In this document: positions 45,678 through 55,348 of the stretch, one piece after another
How the letters are laid out: each line of letters begins with the position of its first letter
Position numbering within the stretch: position 1 is the stretch's first letter
From: Thermus parvatiensis
GTDB lineage: Bacteria > Deinococcota > Deinococci > Deinococcales > Thermaceae
Length of the DNA: 64,000 bases
NCBI RefSeq assembly: GCF_001535545.1
Contig: NZ_CP014141.1
Span: 372,001 to 436,000, forward strand
Direction: 5' to 3'
Position numbers and translations under genes: made by a program
The notes under the pieces: generated by a model
Told to the model about the DNA's origin: nothing
The model's database searches: none
The model's input: only the letters and a program-made list of their open reading frames with translations

Positions 45678-46126
45678 AGCTTTCCGATCTCAGGCCCAAC
45701 CCGGGGGCCAACAAGCAGCGCAAGCGGGTGGGTCGGGGCCCGGGCTCCGGCCACGGCAAGACGGCGACCCGCGGGCACAAGGGGCAGAAGTCCCGCTCCG
45801 GCGGGCTCAAGGACCCGCGCCGCTTTGAGGGCGGCCGGTCCACGACCCTGATGCGCCTGCCCAAGCGGGGCATGCAGGGGCAGGTGCCCGGGGAGATCAA
45901 GCGCCCCCGGTACCAGGGGGTGAACCTGAAGGACCTCGCCCGCTTTGAGGGTGAGGTGACCCCGGAGCTTCTGATCCGGGCGGGCATTTTGAAGAAGGGG
46001 TACCGCCTCAAGATCCTGGGGGAGGGCGAGGCCAAGCCCCTCAAGGTGGTGGCCCACGCCTTCTCCAAGAGCGCCCTAGAGAAGTTGAAGGCCGCGGGCG
46101 GGGAGCCGGTCCTCCTGGAGGCCTGA
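45674..46126 (+). CDS. rplO: 50S ribosomal protein L15
   Basis: 150 residues ([38 protein letters not shown], a Gly/Arg-rich start typical of L15). secY follows after 1 base. Confidence 0.97.
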
Positions 46127-46127
46127 G

Positions 46128-47444
46128 ATGCTCAAGGCCTTCTGGAGCGCCCTGCAGATCCCCGAGCTCCGCCAGCGGGTGCTCTTTACCCTCCTCGTCC
46201 TCGCCGCCTACCGCCTTGGGGCCTTCATCCCCACCCCGGGGGTGGACCTGGACAAGATCCAGGAATTCCTGCGCACGGCCCAAGGCGGGGTCTTCGGCAT
46301 CATCAACCTCTTCTCCGGGGGCAACTTTGAGCGCTTCTCCATCTTCGCCCTGGGCATCATGCCCTACATCACCGCGGCCATCATCATGCAGATCCTGGTC
46401 ACGGTGGTGCCGGCCCTGGAGAAGCTCTCCAAGGAGGGAGAAGAGGGGCGGCGCATCATCAACCAGTACACCCGCATCGGGGGCATTGCCCTGGGCGCCT
46501 TCCAGGGGTTCTTCCTGGCCACGGCCTTTTTGGGGGCTGAGGGGGGCCGCTTTCTCCTGCCGGGTTGGTCCCCCGGCCCCTTCTTCTGGTTCGTGGTGGT
46601 GGTGACCCAGGTGGCGGGCATCGCCCTCCTCCTGTGGATGGCGGAGCGCATCACCGAGTACGGCATCGGCAACGGCACGAGCCTCATCATCTTCGCAGGG
46701 ATCGTGGTGGAGTGGCTTCCCCAGATCCTGCGCACCATAGGCCTCATCCGCACCGGGGAGGTCAACCTGGTGGCCTTCCTTTTCTTCCTGGCCTTCATCG
46801 TGCTGGCCTTCGCCGGCATGGCCGCCGTCCAGCAGGCCGAGCGCAGGATCCCCGTCCAGTACGCCCGCAAGGTGGTGGGGCGCAGGGTCTACGGGGGCCA
46901 GGCCACCTACATCCCCATCAAGCTCAACGCCGCCGGGGTGATTCCCATCATCTTCGCTGCGGCCATCCTGCAGATCCCCATCTTCCTGGCCGCCCCCTTC
47001 CAGGACAACCCCGTGCTGCAGGGCATCGCCAACTTCTTCAACCCCACCCGGCCTTCGGGGCTCTTCATAGAGGTCCTCCTCGTCATCCTCTTCACCTACG
47101 TCTACACCGCCGTCCAGTTTGACCCCAAGCGCATCGCCGAGTCGCTGCGGGAGTACGGGGGGTTCATCCCGGGGATCCGCCCGGGTGAGCCCACGGTGAA
47201 GTTCCTGGAGCACATCGTTTCCCGCCTCACCCTCTGGGGGGCCCTCTTCCTGGGGCTCGTGACCCTACTTCCCCAGATCATTCAGAACCTCACCGGCATC
47301 CACAGCATCGCCTTCTCGGGCATCAGTCTCCTCATCGTGGTGGGCGTGGCCTTGGACACCCTGAGGCAGGTGGAAAGCCAGCTTATGCTCAGGAGCTACG
47401 AGGGCTTCCTCTCCCGCGGGCGCCTGCGGGGGCGGAACCGGTAG
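46128..47444 (+). CDS. secY: Protein translocase subunit SecY
   Basis: 438 residues, ten membrane helices forming the protein-conducting channel. Signatures: FSGGNFERFSIFALGIMPYITAAIIMQIL, RRIINQYTRIGG, GGQATYIPIKLNAAGVIPIIFA and QVESQLMLRSYEGF. As in many bacteria it closes the spc ribosomal genes; adk follows at 3 bases. Confidence 0.97.
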   Translation: MLKAFWSALQIPELRQRVLFTLLVLAAYRLGAFIPTPGVDLDKIQEFLRTAQGGVFGIINLFSGGNFERFSIFALGIMPYITAAIIMQILVTVVPALEKLSKEGEEGRRIINQYTRIGGIALGAFQGFFLATAFLGAEGGRFLLPGWSPGPFFWFVVVVTQVAGIALLLWMAERITEYGIGNGTSLIIFAGIVVEWLPQILRTIGLIRTGEVNLVAFLFFLAFIVLAFAGMAAVQQAERRIPVQYARKVVGRRVYGGQATYIPIKLNAAGVIPIIFAAAILQIPIFLAAPFQDNPVLQGIANFFNPTRPSGLFIEVLLVILFTYVYTAVQFDPKRIAESLREYGGFIPGIRPGEPTVKFLEHIVSRLTLWGALFLGLVTLLPQIIQNLTGIHSIAFSGISLLIVVGVALDTLRQVESQLMLRSYEGFLSRGRLRGRNR

Positions 47445-47447
47445 GAG

Positions 47448-48008
47448 GTGGACGTGGGACAGGCGGTGATCTTCCTGGGGCCTCCGGGGGCGGGCAAGGG
47501 CACCCAGGCCTCGAGGCTTGCCGAGGAGCTCGGTTTTAAGAAGCTCTCCACGGGGGACATCCTCCGGGACCACGTGGCCCGGGGGACCCCTTTGGGCGAG
47601 CGGGTGAGGCCCATCATGGAGCGGGGGGACCTGGTCCCCGACGACCTCATCCTGGAGCTGATCCGGGAGGAGCTGGCCGAGCGGGTGATCTTTGATGGCT
47701 TTCCCCGCACCCTGGCCCAGGCCGAGGCCTTGGACCGCCTCCTCGCGGAGACCGGCACCCGGCTCCTCGGGGTGGTGCTGGTGGAGGTCCCCGAGGAGGA
47801 GCTCGTCCGGCGCATCCTAAAGCGGGCCGAGCTCGAGGGCCGCTCCGACGACAACGAGGAGACCGTGAGGCGCCGCCTCGAGGTCTACCGGGAGAAAACC
47901 GAGCCCCTGGTGGGCTACTATGAGGCCAGGGGGGTGTTGAAGCGGGTGGACGGGCTCGGCACCCCGGACGAGGTTTACGCCCGGATCCGGGCGGCGTTAG
48001 GGATCTGA
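47448..48008 (+). CDS. adk: Adenylate kinase
   Basis: 186 residues, short form without the zinc LID insertion. ATP + AMP to 2 ADP. P-loop GPPGAGKGTQ, AMP site STGDILRD, DGFPRT, and LID Arg residues (RSDDNEETVRRRL). GTG 47448 lies within the Shine-Dalgarno GGAGGTG; GTG 47454 is better spaced and would drop two residues. The stop overlaps the map ATG by 1 base. Confidence 0.95.
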   Translation: MDVGQAVIFLGPPGAGKGTQASRLAEELGFKKLSTGDILRDHVARGTPLGERVRPIMERGDLVPDDLILELIREELAERVIFDGFPRTLAQAEALDRLLAETGTRLLGVVLVEVPEEELVRRILKRAELEGRSDDNEETVRRRLEVYREKTEPLVGYYEARGVLKRVDGLGTPDEVYARIRAALGI

Positions 48009-48775
48009 TGGCCATCAAGCTGAAAAGCCCCTGGGAGATCGAGCGCATGCGGGAGGCGGGGGCCCTCCTCACCGAGGTGGTGGAGGAGGTGGCCCGCCAC
48101 GTGGAGCCCGGCGTGTCCACCTGGGAGCTGGACCAGATCGCCTACGAGGCCATCCGCAGGCGCAAGGCCAAGCCCGCCTTCCTCGGGCTCTACGGCTTCC
48201 CCGCCACCTTGTGCACCTCGGTGAACGAGGTGGTGGTCCACGGCATCCCCTCCAAGGAGCCCCTGAAGGAGGGGGACATCCTCTCCGTGGACGTGGGCCT
48301 CATCTACCAGGGGTTCGCCGCCGACATGGCCCGTACCTTCCCCGTGGGCCGGGTCTCGCCGGAGGCGGAGCGGCTCATCCGGGACACGGAGGCCGCCTTC
48401 TGGGAGGGGATGAAGTACCTGCGCCCGGGCTTCCGCCTCGGTGACGTGGGCCACGCCATCCAGACCTTCTTAGAAAGCCGGGGCTACGGGGTGGTCCGGG
48501 AGTTCGTGGGGCACGGGGTGGGCCGGGAGATCCACGAGGACCCCCAGGTGCCGAACTTCGGCAAGCCCGGGACCGGGCCCAAGATCCGCCCTGGGATGAC
48601 CCTGGCCCTCGAGCCCATGGTCACCTTAAGGCCCGCACCTGTGGTAATATTGGACGATGGCTGGACGGCGAGCGCCGGCCGAGGCAACCTCGCCGCCCAT
48701 TACGAGAACACCGTCCTGGTGACGGAAGAAGGCCCCGAGCTTCTCACCGGGGTCGCCCTGGCGCGGGCCGAGTAG
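48008..48775 (+). CDS. map: Methionine aminopeptidase, type I
   Basis: 255 residues; removes the initiator Met. Metal ligands fall in [18 protein letters not shown] (two Asp), [16 protein letters not shown] (His), [10 protein letters not shown] (Glu) and [16 protein letters not shown] (Glu). [13 protein letters not shown] carries the substrate-side His. It is immediately followed by infA. Confidence 0.97.
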   Translation: MAIKLKSPWEIERMREAGALLTEVVEEVARHVEPGVSTWELDQIAYEAIRRRKAKPAFLGLYGFPATLCTSVNEVVVHGIPSKEPLKEGDILSVDVGLIYQGFAADMARTFPVGRVSPEAERLIRDTEAAFWEGMKYLRPGFRLGDVGHAIQTFLESRGYGVVREFVGHGVGREIHEDPQVPNFGKPGTGPKIRPGMTLALEPMVTLRPAPVVILDDGWTASAGRGNLAAHYENTVLVTEEGPELLTGVALARAE

Positions 48776-48783
48776 GGAGGGGT

Positions 48784-49002
48784 ATGGCGAAGGAGAAGGA
48801 CACCATTCGGACGGAGGGCGTGGTCACCGAGGCGTTGCCCAACGCCACTTTTCGCGTGAAGCTGGACTCGGGGCCGGAGATTTTGGCCTACATCTCGGGC
48901 AAGATGCGGATGCACTACATCCGCATCCTCCCCGGGGACCGGGTGGTGGTGGAGATCACCCCCTACGACCCCACGCGGGGCCGGATCGTTTACCGCAAGT
49001 AG
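48784..49002 (+). CDS. infA: Translation initiation factor IF-1
   Basis: 72 residues, OB fold binding the 30S A site ([47 protein letters not shown]). AGGGAGGGGT precedes the ATG. Confidence 0.97.
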   Translation: MAKEKDTIRTEGVVTEALPNATFRVKLDSGPEILAYISGKMRMHYIRILPGDRVVVEITPYDPTRGRIVYRK

Positions 49003-49011
49003 GAGGCAGGC

Positions 49012-49125
49012 ATGAAGGTGCGCGCGTCGGTCAAGAGGATCTGCGACAAGTGCAAGGTGATCCGCCGGCACGGGCGGGTCTACGTCATCTGCGAGAACCC
49101 CAAGCATAAGCAGCGGCAGGGTTAG
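49012..49125 (+). CDS. rpmJ: 50S ribosomal protein L36
   Basis: 37 residues, a gene easily missed for its length: [17 protein letters not shown], then [14 protein letters not shown]. The zinc ligands are CDKC, Cys27 and His32 (C+ form). AGGAGGCAGGC lies before ATG 49012. Confidence 0.96.
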
Positions 49126-49136
49126 GGAGGAGGACT

Positions 49137-49517
49137 GTGGCGAGGATCGCAGGGGTAGAGATTCCTAGGAACAAGCGGGTGGACGTCGCCCTCACCTACA
49201 TCTACGGCATCGGCAAGGCCCGGGCCAAGGAGGCCCTGGAGAAGACGGGGATCAACCCCGCCACCCGGGTGAAGGACCTCACCGAGGCGGAGGTGGTCCG
49301 CCTCCGGGAGTACGTGGAGAACACCTGGAAGCTGGAGGGGGAGCTCAGGGCCGAGGTGGCGGCCAACATCAAGCGCCTCATGGACATCGGCTGCTACCGG
49401 GGTCTTAGGCACCGGCGGGGGCTGCCGGTGCGGGGCCAGCGGACCCGCACCAACGCCCGCACCCGCAAGGGGCCCCGCAAGACGGTGGCGGGCAAGAAGA
49501 AGGCCCCGAGGAAGTGA
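49137..49517 (+). CDS. rpsM: 30S ribosomal protein S13
   Basis: 126 residues, GTG start with GGAGGAC upstream ([50 protein letters not shown]). The basic tail contacts tRNA. Confidence 0.97.
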
Positions 49518-49553
49518 GCCTGAGGGCCAGAGGATACTCCGGAGAGGGAGAGT

Positions 49554-49943
49554 ATGGCCAAGAAGCCGAGCAAGAAAAAGGTCAAGCGGCAGGTGGCGAG
49601 CGGTCGCGCCTACATCCACGCCTCCTACAACAACACCATCGTCACCATCACCGACCCGGACGGCAACCCCATCACCTGGTCTTCGGGCGGCGTCATCGGC
49701 TACAAGGGAAGCCGTAAGGGCACCCCTTACGCCGCCCAGCTCGCGGCCCTGGACGCCGCCAAGAAGGCCATGGCCTACGGCATGCAGAGCGTGGACGTGA
49801 TCGTGCGGGGCACCGGGGCGGGCCGGGAGCAGGCCATAAGGGCCCTCCAGGCCTCCGGCCTCCAGGTGAAGTCCATCGTGGACGACACCCCCGTCCCCCA
49901 CAACGGCTGCAGGCCCAAGAAGAAGTTCCGTAAGGCTTCCTAG
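49554..49943 (+). CDS. rpsK: 30S ribosomal protein S11
   Basis: 129 residues ([41 protein letters not shown]). GGAGAGGGAG precedes the ATG. Confidence 0.97.
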
Positions 49944-49955
49944 AAGGAGTGAGCG

Positions 49956-50585
49956 ATGGGTCGTTACATTGGTCCAGTTTGCCGTCTTTGCCGCCGGGAA
50001 GGCGTGAAGCTCTACCTCAAGGGGGAGCGGTGCTACAGCCCCAAGTGCGCCATGGAGCGCCGCCCCTACCCCCCTGGGCAGCACGGGCAGAAGCGGGCGC
50101 GCCGCCCCTCCGACTACGCGGTGCGGCTTAGGGAGAAGCAGAAGCTCCGCCGGATCTACGGCATCTCCGAGCGCCAGTTCCGCAACCTGTTTGAGGAGGC
50201 GAGCAGGAAGAAGGGCGTCACCGGCTCCGTCTTCCTTGGGCTCTTGGAGTCCCGCCTGGACAACGTGGTCTACCGGCTGGGCTTCGCCGTAAGCCGCCGC
50301 CAGGCCCGCCAGCTGGTGCGCCACGGGCACATCACCGTGAACGGGCGCCGGGTGGACCTTCCCTCCTACCGGGTCCGGCCCGGGGACGAGATCGCCGTGG
50401 CCGAGAAGAGCCGCAACCTCGAGCTCATCCGCCAGAACCTCGAGGCCATGAAGGGCCGGAAGGTGGGCCCCTGGCTCTCCCTGGATGTGGAGGGCATGAA
50501 GGGCAAGTTCCTCCGCCTGCCCGACCGGGAGGACCTGGCCCTGCCCGTGAACGAGCAGCTGGTGATCGAGTTCTACTCCAGGTAA
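49956..50585 (+). CDS. rpsD: 30S ribosomal protein S4
   Basis: 209 residues: a zinc-type N-terminus ([23 protein letters not shown] with four Cys), then the S4 RNA-binding domain ([32 protein letters not shown]). It nucleates 30S assembly. Confidence 0.97.
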   Translation: MGRYIGPVCRLCRREGVKLYLKGERCYSPKCAMERRPYPPGQHGQKRARRPSDYAVRLREKQKLRRIYGISERQFRNLFEEASRKKGVTGSVFLGLLESRLDNVVYRLGFAVSRRQARQLVRHGHITVNGRRVDLPSYRVRPGDEIAVAEKSRNLELIRQNLEAMKGRKVGPWLSLDVEGMKGKFLRLPDREDLALPVNEQLVIEFYSR

Positions 50586-50603
50586 GCCCCTGGAAGGAGG
50601 CGT

Positions 50604-51551
50604 ATGTTGGATTCCAAGCTCAAGGCCCCGGTCTTCACGGTGCGCACCCAGGGGCGGGAGTACGGGGAGTTCGTCCTGGAGCCCCTGGAGCGGGGCTTCG
50701 GCGTCACCCTGGGAAACCCCCTAAGGCGCATCCTCCTTTCCTCCATCCCCGGGACCGCGGTCACCAGCGTCTACATTGAGGACGTCCTCCACGAGTTTTC
50801 CACCATCCCTGGGGTCAAGGAGGACGTGGTGGAGATCATCCTCAACCTCAAGGAGCTGGTGGTCCGGTTCCTGAACCCCAACCTCCAGACCGTAACCCTC
50901 CTCCTCAAGGCCGAGGGCCCCAAGGAGGTGAAGGCGCGGGACTTCCTTCCTGTGGCCGACGTGGAGATCATGAACCCCGACCTCCACATCGCCACCCTGG
51001 AGGAGGGGGGGCGGCTCAACATGGAGGTCCGGGTGGACCGGGGGGTGGGGTACGTCCCGGCGGAGAAGCACGGCATCAAGGACCGGATCAACGCCATCCC
51101 GGTGGACGCCGTCTTCTCCCCGGTGCGCCGCGTGGCCTTCCAGGTGGAGGACACCCGCCTGGGGCAGCGCACCGACCTGGACAAGCTCACCCTCAGGATC
51201 TGGACCGACGGCTCCGTCACCCCCCTCGAGGCCCTGAACCAGGCGGTGGAGATCCTCCGGGAGCACCTCACCTACTTCTCCAACCCCCAGGCGGCCGCCG
51301 TGGCGGTCCCCGAGGAGGCCAAGGAGCCCGAGGCGCCGCCAGAGCGGGAGGAGGAGCTGGACCTGCCCTTGGAGGAGCTCGGCCTCTCCACCCGGGTGCT
51401 CCACAGCCTCAAGGAGGAGGGCATTGAGTCCGTCCGGGCCCTTCTCGCCCTCAACCTCAAGGACCTGAAGAACATCCCCGGGATTGGGGAGCGGAGCCTG
51501 GAGGAGATCAAGGAAGCCCTGGAAAAGAAGGGCTTCACCCTGAAGGAGTGA
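50604..51551 (+). CDS. rpoA: RNA polymerase alpha subunit
   Basis: 315 residues: N-terminal dimerisation domain ([24 protein letters not shown]), an acidic linker (about 232-250, [13 protein letters not shown]), and the C-terminal domain that contacts UP elements and activators ([40 protein letters not shown]). AGGAGGCGT precedes the ATG. Confidence 0.97.
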   Translation: MLDSKLKAPVFTVRTQGREYGEFVLEPLERGFGVTLGNPLRRILLSSIPGTAVTSVYIEDVLHEFSTIPGVKEDVVEIILNLKELVVRFLNPNLQTVTLLLKAEGPKEVKARDFLPVADVEIMNPDLHIATLEEGGRLNMEVRVDRGVGYVPAEKHGIKDRINAIPVDAVFSPVRRVAFQVEDTRLGQRTDLDKLTLRIWTDGSVTPLEALNQAVEILREHLTYFSNPQAAAVAVPEEAKEPEAPPEREEELDLPLEELGLSTRVLHSLKEEGIESVRALLALNLKDLKNIPGIGERSLEEIKEALEKKGFTLKE

Positions 51552-51555
51552 GACC

Positions 51556-51912
51556 ATGCGCCACCTGAAGTCCGGACGTAAGCTGAACCGCCACTCTTCC
51601 CACCGCTTGGCCCTTTACCGCAACCAGGCGAAAAGCCTCCTCACCCACGGCCGCATCACCACCACCGTGCCCAAGGCCAAGGAGCTCAGGGGGTTTGTGG
51701 ACCACCTCATCCACCTGGCCAAGCGGGGCGACCTCCACGCCCGCAGGCTGGTCCTTAGGGACCTCCAGGACGTGAAGCTGGTGCGGAAGCTCTTTGACGA
51801 GATCGCCCCCCGCTACCGGGACCGCCAGGGGGGGTACACCCGGGTCCTCAAGCTGGCGGAGCGCCGGCGGGGGGACGGGGCCCCGCTCGCCCTGGTGGAG
51901 CTGGTGGAGTAG
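51556..51912 (+). CDS. rplQ: 50S ribosomal protein L17
   Basis: 118 residues, last gene of the ribosomal block ([38 protein letters not shown]-type [20 protein letters not shown]). Two strong hairpins follow. Confidence 0.97.
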
Positions 51913-51926
51913 CCCCGCCGGGACCG

Positions 51927-51985
51927 GCCCCCCGGAGCCTCGGCCCGGGGGGCTTTGGGCTACCCCGTGCCGGCGGGGCACGGGG
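51927..51985 (+). terminator. Double terminator after the ribosomal block
   Basis: First stem GCCCCCCGG (51927-51935) and CCGGGGGGC (51945-51953) followed by TTT; second stem CCCCGTGCC (51963-51971) and GGCACGGGG (51977-51985) followed by GGCTTT. They lie between convergent rplQ and the LapA-like gene and may serve both directions. Confidence 0.75.
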
Positions 51986-52021
51986 GCTTTCCCCAAGGGT
52001 CCGCGCGTGGGGTGCGGGCGC

Positions 52022-52501
52022 TTAGCCTCCGGGGTCCTGCTTGCGCTCGCCCAGAAGGCGCAGGATCTGGTCCTCCAGCTCCCCGATGTAGGCGGCGAGG
52101 GTGTTCCCGTGCTTCTCCAGGGTTTCCGCCACCTCCTCTTTCAGGGCCTTAAGCTCCTCGCGCTCCGCTTCCCGTAGGGCCTGGAACTCCCCTTCCAGGT
52201 AGCGGCGGAGCTCGGTGAAGCGGCTTTGCTCCGCGTCCTCCGCGAGCTTTTTGTAGTGGAGGAGTTCCCGAGCGTAGCGCCGCACCTCCAGGAGGGCGGC
52301 GGTCTCGAGGCCGAGGGTGAAGAGGAGGTAGAGGAGGGTCACAACCCCTAAGGCCACGAGGAGGACCAGGCCCAAAGGGGCCTCCACCCGGGTGAACCCC
52401 AGGGAGAGGGGGGCCGTCCGGGTGACCTCCGGCCAGTTGAGCCAGGCGAAGAGGCCGCCTAGGACCAGGACGAGAAGGGCAAAAAAAGTGCGCGCTCCCA
52501 T
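52022..52501 (-). CDS. LapA-like membrane protein with coiled-coil tail
   Basis: 159 residues: two N-terminal membrane helices (about 4-20 and 40-65) separated by a short loop, in the LapA/DUF1049 style, then a charged coiled coil (about 70-150, AEDAEQSRFTELRRYLEGEFQALREAEREELKAL). In E. coli LapA works in lipopolysaccharide assembly; the role in Thermus is unknown. GGAGG lies 3-7 bases before the ATG, so this message has a normal leader. Confidence 0.72.
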   Translation of the reverse strand: MGARTFFALLVLVLGGLFAWLNWPEVTRTAPLSLGFTRVEAPLGLVLLVALGVVTLLYLLFTLGLETAALLEVRRYARELLHYKKLAEDAEQSRFTELRRYLEGEFQALREAEREELKALKEEVAETLEKHGNTLAAYIGELEDQILRLLGERKQDPGG

Positions 52502-52542
52502 AGAGCCTCCAATAACGCCTTGGCCGATTATACACTTGCCCC

Positions 52543-53376
52543 ATGGGCTACCTTTACGTCCTGCTGGCGGCGTTTCTTTGGGGCCTCATCGGGCCTTTAA
52601 GCCGTATGGCCTTCCAGGAGGGGCTTACCCCTTTGACGGTGGCCTTCTACCGGGCGCTTTTGAGCTGGATCTTCTTTCTGGCCCACGCAATCTGGACGGG
52701 AAGCCTTCGGGTGGCGCCCCGGGACCTGCCTGTCTTTCCCCTCTTCGGCCTTCTGGGGGTGGCCCTCTTCTACGGGGCCTACCAGCTCGCCGTCCTCTAC
52801 GGGGGGGCGGCCTTGGCCTCGGTCCTCCTCTACACCGCCCCCGCCTGGGTGGCCCTCCTCTCCTGGGCCTTCCTCCGGGAGCCCCCCACGGCCAGGTCCT
52901 GGGGGGCGGTGGCCTTGACCCTCCTCGGGGTGGGGCTTTTGGGCCTGGGCGGGGGGAGCGAGGTGCGCTTCGGGGTGCGGGCCTTCCTCTTCGGCTTGGC
53001 CTCCGGCTTCTTTTACGCCCTTCACTACCTTCTCGGCAAGCTTTACCTTAGCCGTTACACCACCCCCACCTTCTTCGCCTACGCCCTGCCCGTGGCCGCT
53101 TTGGCCCTTGCGCCCTGGGCGGAGTTCGGCCCCTTGACCCCCCGGGCGCTGGGCGCCCTCCTGGCCTTAAGCCTCTTCTCCACCTACGGGGCCTACCTCG
53201 CCTTTTACGCCGGCCTCAGGCGGCTTCCCGCCACCGTGGCCAGCGTGGTGGCCACCTTGGAGCCCGTGGTGGCCGTGGTCCTCGCCTACCTGCTTTTCGG
53301 CGAGGTCCTTTCGCCCTTGGGCTATTTCGGGGCTTTGCTCGTGATCCTGGCGGTGCTTCTTGCGGTGCGGCGCTAA
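52543..53376 (+). CDS. EamA/DMT-family transporter
   Basis: 277 residues with ten helices in two EamA repeats (YVLLAAFLWGLIGPLSRMAF at the start; FGLASGFFYALHYLLGKL in the second half; ATLEPVVAVVLAYLLFGE near the end). These are metabolite or amino-acid exporters; the substrate is unknown. TACACT ends 6 bases before ATG 52543, a leaderless promoter. Confidence 0.9.
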   Translation: MGYLYVLLAAFLWGLIGPLSRMAFQEGLTPLTVAFYRALLSWIFFLAHAIWTGSLRVAPRDLPVFPLFGLLGVALFYGAYQLAVLYGGAALASVLLYTAPAWVALLSWAFLREPPTARSWGAVALTLLGVGLLGLGGGSEVRFGVRAFLFGLASGFFYALHYLLGKLYLSRYTTPTFFAYALPVAALALAPWAEFGPLTPRALGALLALSLFSTYGAYLAFYAGLRRLPATVASVVATLEPVVAVVLAYLLFGEVLSPLGYFGALLVILAVLLAVRR

Positions 53377-53420
53377 AGGGTTCCGCCCCGTGGGACGCCC
53401 AGGCTGGGGCTGTGGGGCCG

Positions 53421-53932
53421 TTAGCCGAGGAGGCCCTCCACGAAGGGCCGCCAGTCCGGGGGGACCTCCTTGAGGTCCAAAAGGAAGAGGGGCACCCTCG
53501 GGGGCTTCGGGGGGCGGAGGAGGCGCATCCCCGCTTCCTCGGGGGTGCGGTCCCCCTTCCTGAGGTTGCAGCTGCGGCAGGCGGCCACCAGGTTGTCCCA
53601 GGTGCTCTTGCCCCCGCGGCTTTTGGGGAGGACGTGGTCCACGGTGAGCTCCCCGCCCTTTTGGCCGCAGTACTGGCAGGTGTAGCGGTCACGCCGGAGG
53701 ACGTTTCTGCGGTTCAAGGGGACGCGCCCCGGCCTGCGGCGGACCATGCGCTTGAGGCGGACGACGCTGGGGACGGGGATCCGGGTGGAGGGGGTGTTGA
53801 GGTAAAGGCCGCTTTCCGAGACCATCTCCGCCCCGCCCCGAGAACGAGGAGCACGGCCCGCTTGATGCTGGCCAGGCCCAGGACCTCGTAGGCGGCGTTG
53901 AGGACCAGGACCCGTGGGGCGTCCAGGTTCAC
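53421..53932 (-). CDS. HNH endonuclease, frame broken at a G run
   Basis: HNH-family nuclease common in Thermus-Deinococcus. The N-terminus (APRVLVLNAAYEVLGLASIKRAVLLVLG) reads from GTG 53932, which lies 6 bases after TAAGCT. It then leaves frame; the remainder (EMVSESGLYLNTPSTRIPVPSVVRL, CQYCGQKGGELTVDHVLPKSRGGKSTWDNLVAACRSCNLRKGDR) follows in the next frame to 53421. The zinc CxxC pairs (CQYC, CRSC) and the catalytic DHVLP are intact. One more G in the run around 53831-53839 would restore a single frame of about 170 residues. Function unknown, possibly DNA repair. Confidence 0.82.
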
Positions 53933-53985
53933 GGCCTCAGCTTAGCACAGGGGTGTGCTATGCTAGCGGCAAAGAGGGGGCTTCT

Positions 53986-55347
53986 ATGGGACCTTTTCTG
54001 ATGCGTATCCTCGCCCTCGGGCTCGTGGCTGGGGCGGCCTTGGCCCAGGGCGTCCAAGCTTGGCTGGAGAGGGGGGAGCGCCTCCTTTCGGAGGGGGCCT
54101 ACGCGGAGGCCGTGGCCGCCTTTGAGGAGGTGCTGCGCCAGGACTACGGTCAGTTCCAGGCCCACCTCGGCCTCGGCGTGGCCTTGGTACGGCTTGGCCG
54201 GCTGGAAGAGGCCCGGTTTGCCTTCGACCAGATGACCCGGGTCTTCCCGGACCGGTACGAGGGGCACTTCAACCTGGGCCAGGTCTACCTCCGCCTGGGG
54301 GAGGCGGGAAAGGCGGCCGAGGCCTTCGCCAAAGCGGCCGCCATCGCCCCCCGGGAGGAGGCCTACCTCGCCTGGTCCGGGGCCCTGCTCCAAGAGGGGA
54401 AGGCCAGGGAGGCGGCGGCCGTTCTGGAGCGGGGCCTTTCCCCGGAGCGGAGCCCCGCCTACCGCCTCGCCCTGGCCCAGGCCCTCTACGCCGCCGGGGA
54501 GCGGGAGGCGGCGGTGCCCCACCTGTACGCCGCGCTCAACCGGGAGCCTGGCCGGGCGGAGGCCTGGGACCTCCTCGCCCGGGTGCTGGCGGAGGTGGGG
54601 CTTGCGGACCGGGCGCGTCGGGAGGTGGAGCGGGGCCTCGAGGCGGTCCAGGACCCCAAGGGGAAGGCCCTCCTCCTCCTGCGCAAGGGAACCCTGGTGG
54701 AAGGCCCCGAGCCCCTTTGGCGGGAGGCCTTGGCCCTGGACCCAGACCTTTGGCAGGCCGCCTACCTCCTCGGCCGGCGCCGGCTTGAGGTGGGGGACCT
54801 GAAGGAGGGGCTCCGCTGGCTCCAGGAGGCCTACGCCAAGGGCCAGGATCCCGAGGTGGCCTTGGCCTTGGCGGCCGCTTACCTCAAGGCCAAGGACTAC
54901 GCCAACGCTTACCGCTACGCCAAGGAGGCCGGGCCCGCCGGGGCCTTCCTCCAGGCCCAGGCGGCCCAAGGCCTGGGACGGCGGCAGGAGGCCCTAAAGC
55001 TCCTCGAGGGGCTCGCCTCGCCCCAGGCCCTGGCCTTGCGGGGAAGCCTCCTCCTGGAGGAGGGCCAGGGCGAGGAGGCGGTGGCGGCCCTCCAGGCCGC
55101 CTACGAGGCCACCCGCGACCCCCAGGTGGGGGTGAACCTGGGGGCGGTCCTCGTCCTCGTCAAGCGCTTCGGCCAGGCGGAGCTCGTGCTGCGCGAGGTC
55201 CTGGCCAAGGACGCCTCCTCCGCCGCCGCCTGGTACAACCTGGGCCTGGCCCTCAGGGGCCTGGGCCGCCAAGCGGAGGCCGACCGGGCCCTGAGGCAGG
55301 CGGCCGCCTTGGGCTCGAGGGAAGCCCGGGCCCTTTTCGGGAGGTAG
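53986..55347 (+). CDS. Exported TPR-repeat protein
   Basis: 453 residues with a signal peptide (about 1-20, MGPFLMRILALGLVAGAALAQ) and about a dozen tetratricopeptide-type helical pairs from residue 22 to the end (GAYAEAVAAFEEVLRQD, GHFNLGQVYLRLGEAGKAAEAFAKAA, AAWYNLGLALRGLGRQAEADRALRQAA). It is probably a periplasmic scaffold. AGAGGGGG lies 6 bases before ATG 53986; TATGCT is further up. The SPOR gene follows at 1 base, so the two may act together at the envelope. Confidence 0.85.
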   Translation: MGPFLMRILALGLVAGAALAQGVQAWLERGERLLSEGAYAEAVAAFEEVLRQDYGQFQAHLGLGVALVRLGRLEEARFAFDQMTRVFPDRYEGHFNLGQVYLRLGEAGKAAEAFAKAAAIAPREEAYLAWSGALLQEGKAREAAAVLERGLSPERSPAYRLALAQALYAAGEREAAVPHLYAALNREPGRAEAWDLLARVLAEVGLADRARREVERGLEAVQDPKGKALLLLRKGTLVEGPEPLWREALALDPDLWQAAYLLGRRRLEVGDLKEGLRWLQEAYAKGQDPEVALALAAAYLKAKDYANAYRYAKEAGPAGAFLQAQAAQGLGRRQEALKLLEGLASPQALALRGSLLLEEGQGEEAVAALQAAYEATRDPQVGVNLGAVLVLVKRFGQAELVLREVLAKDASSAAAWYNLGLALRGLGRQAEADRALRQAAALGSREARALFGR

Positions 55348-55348
55348 G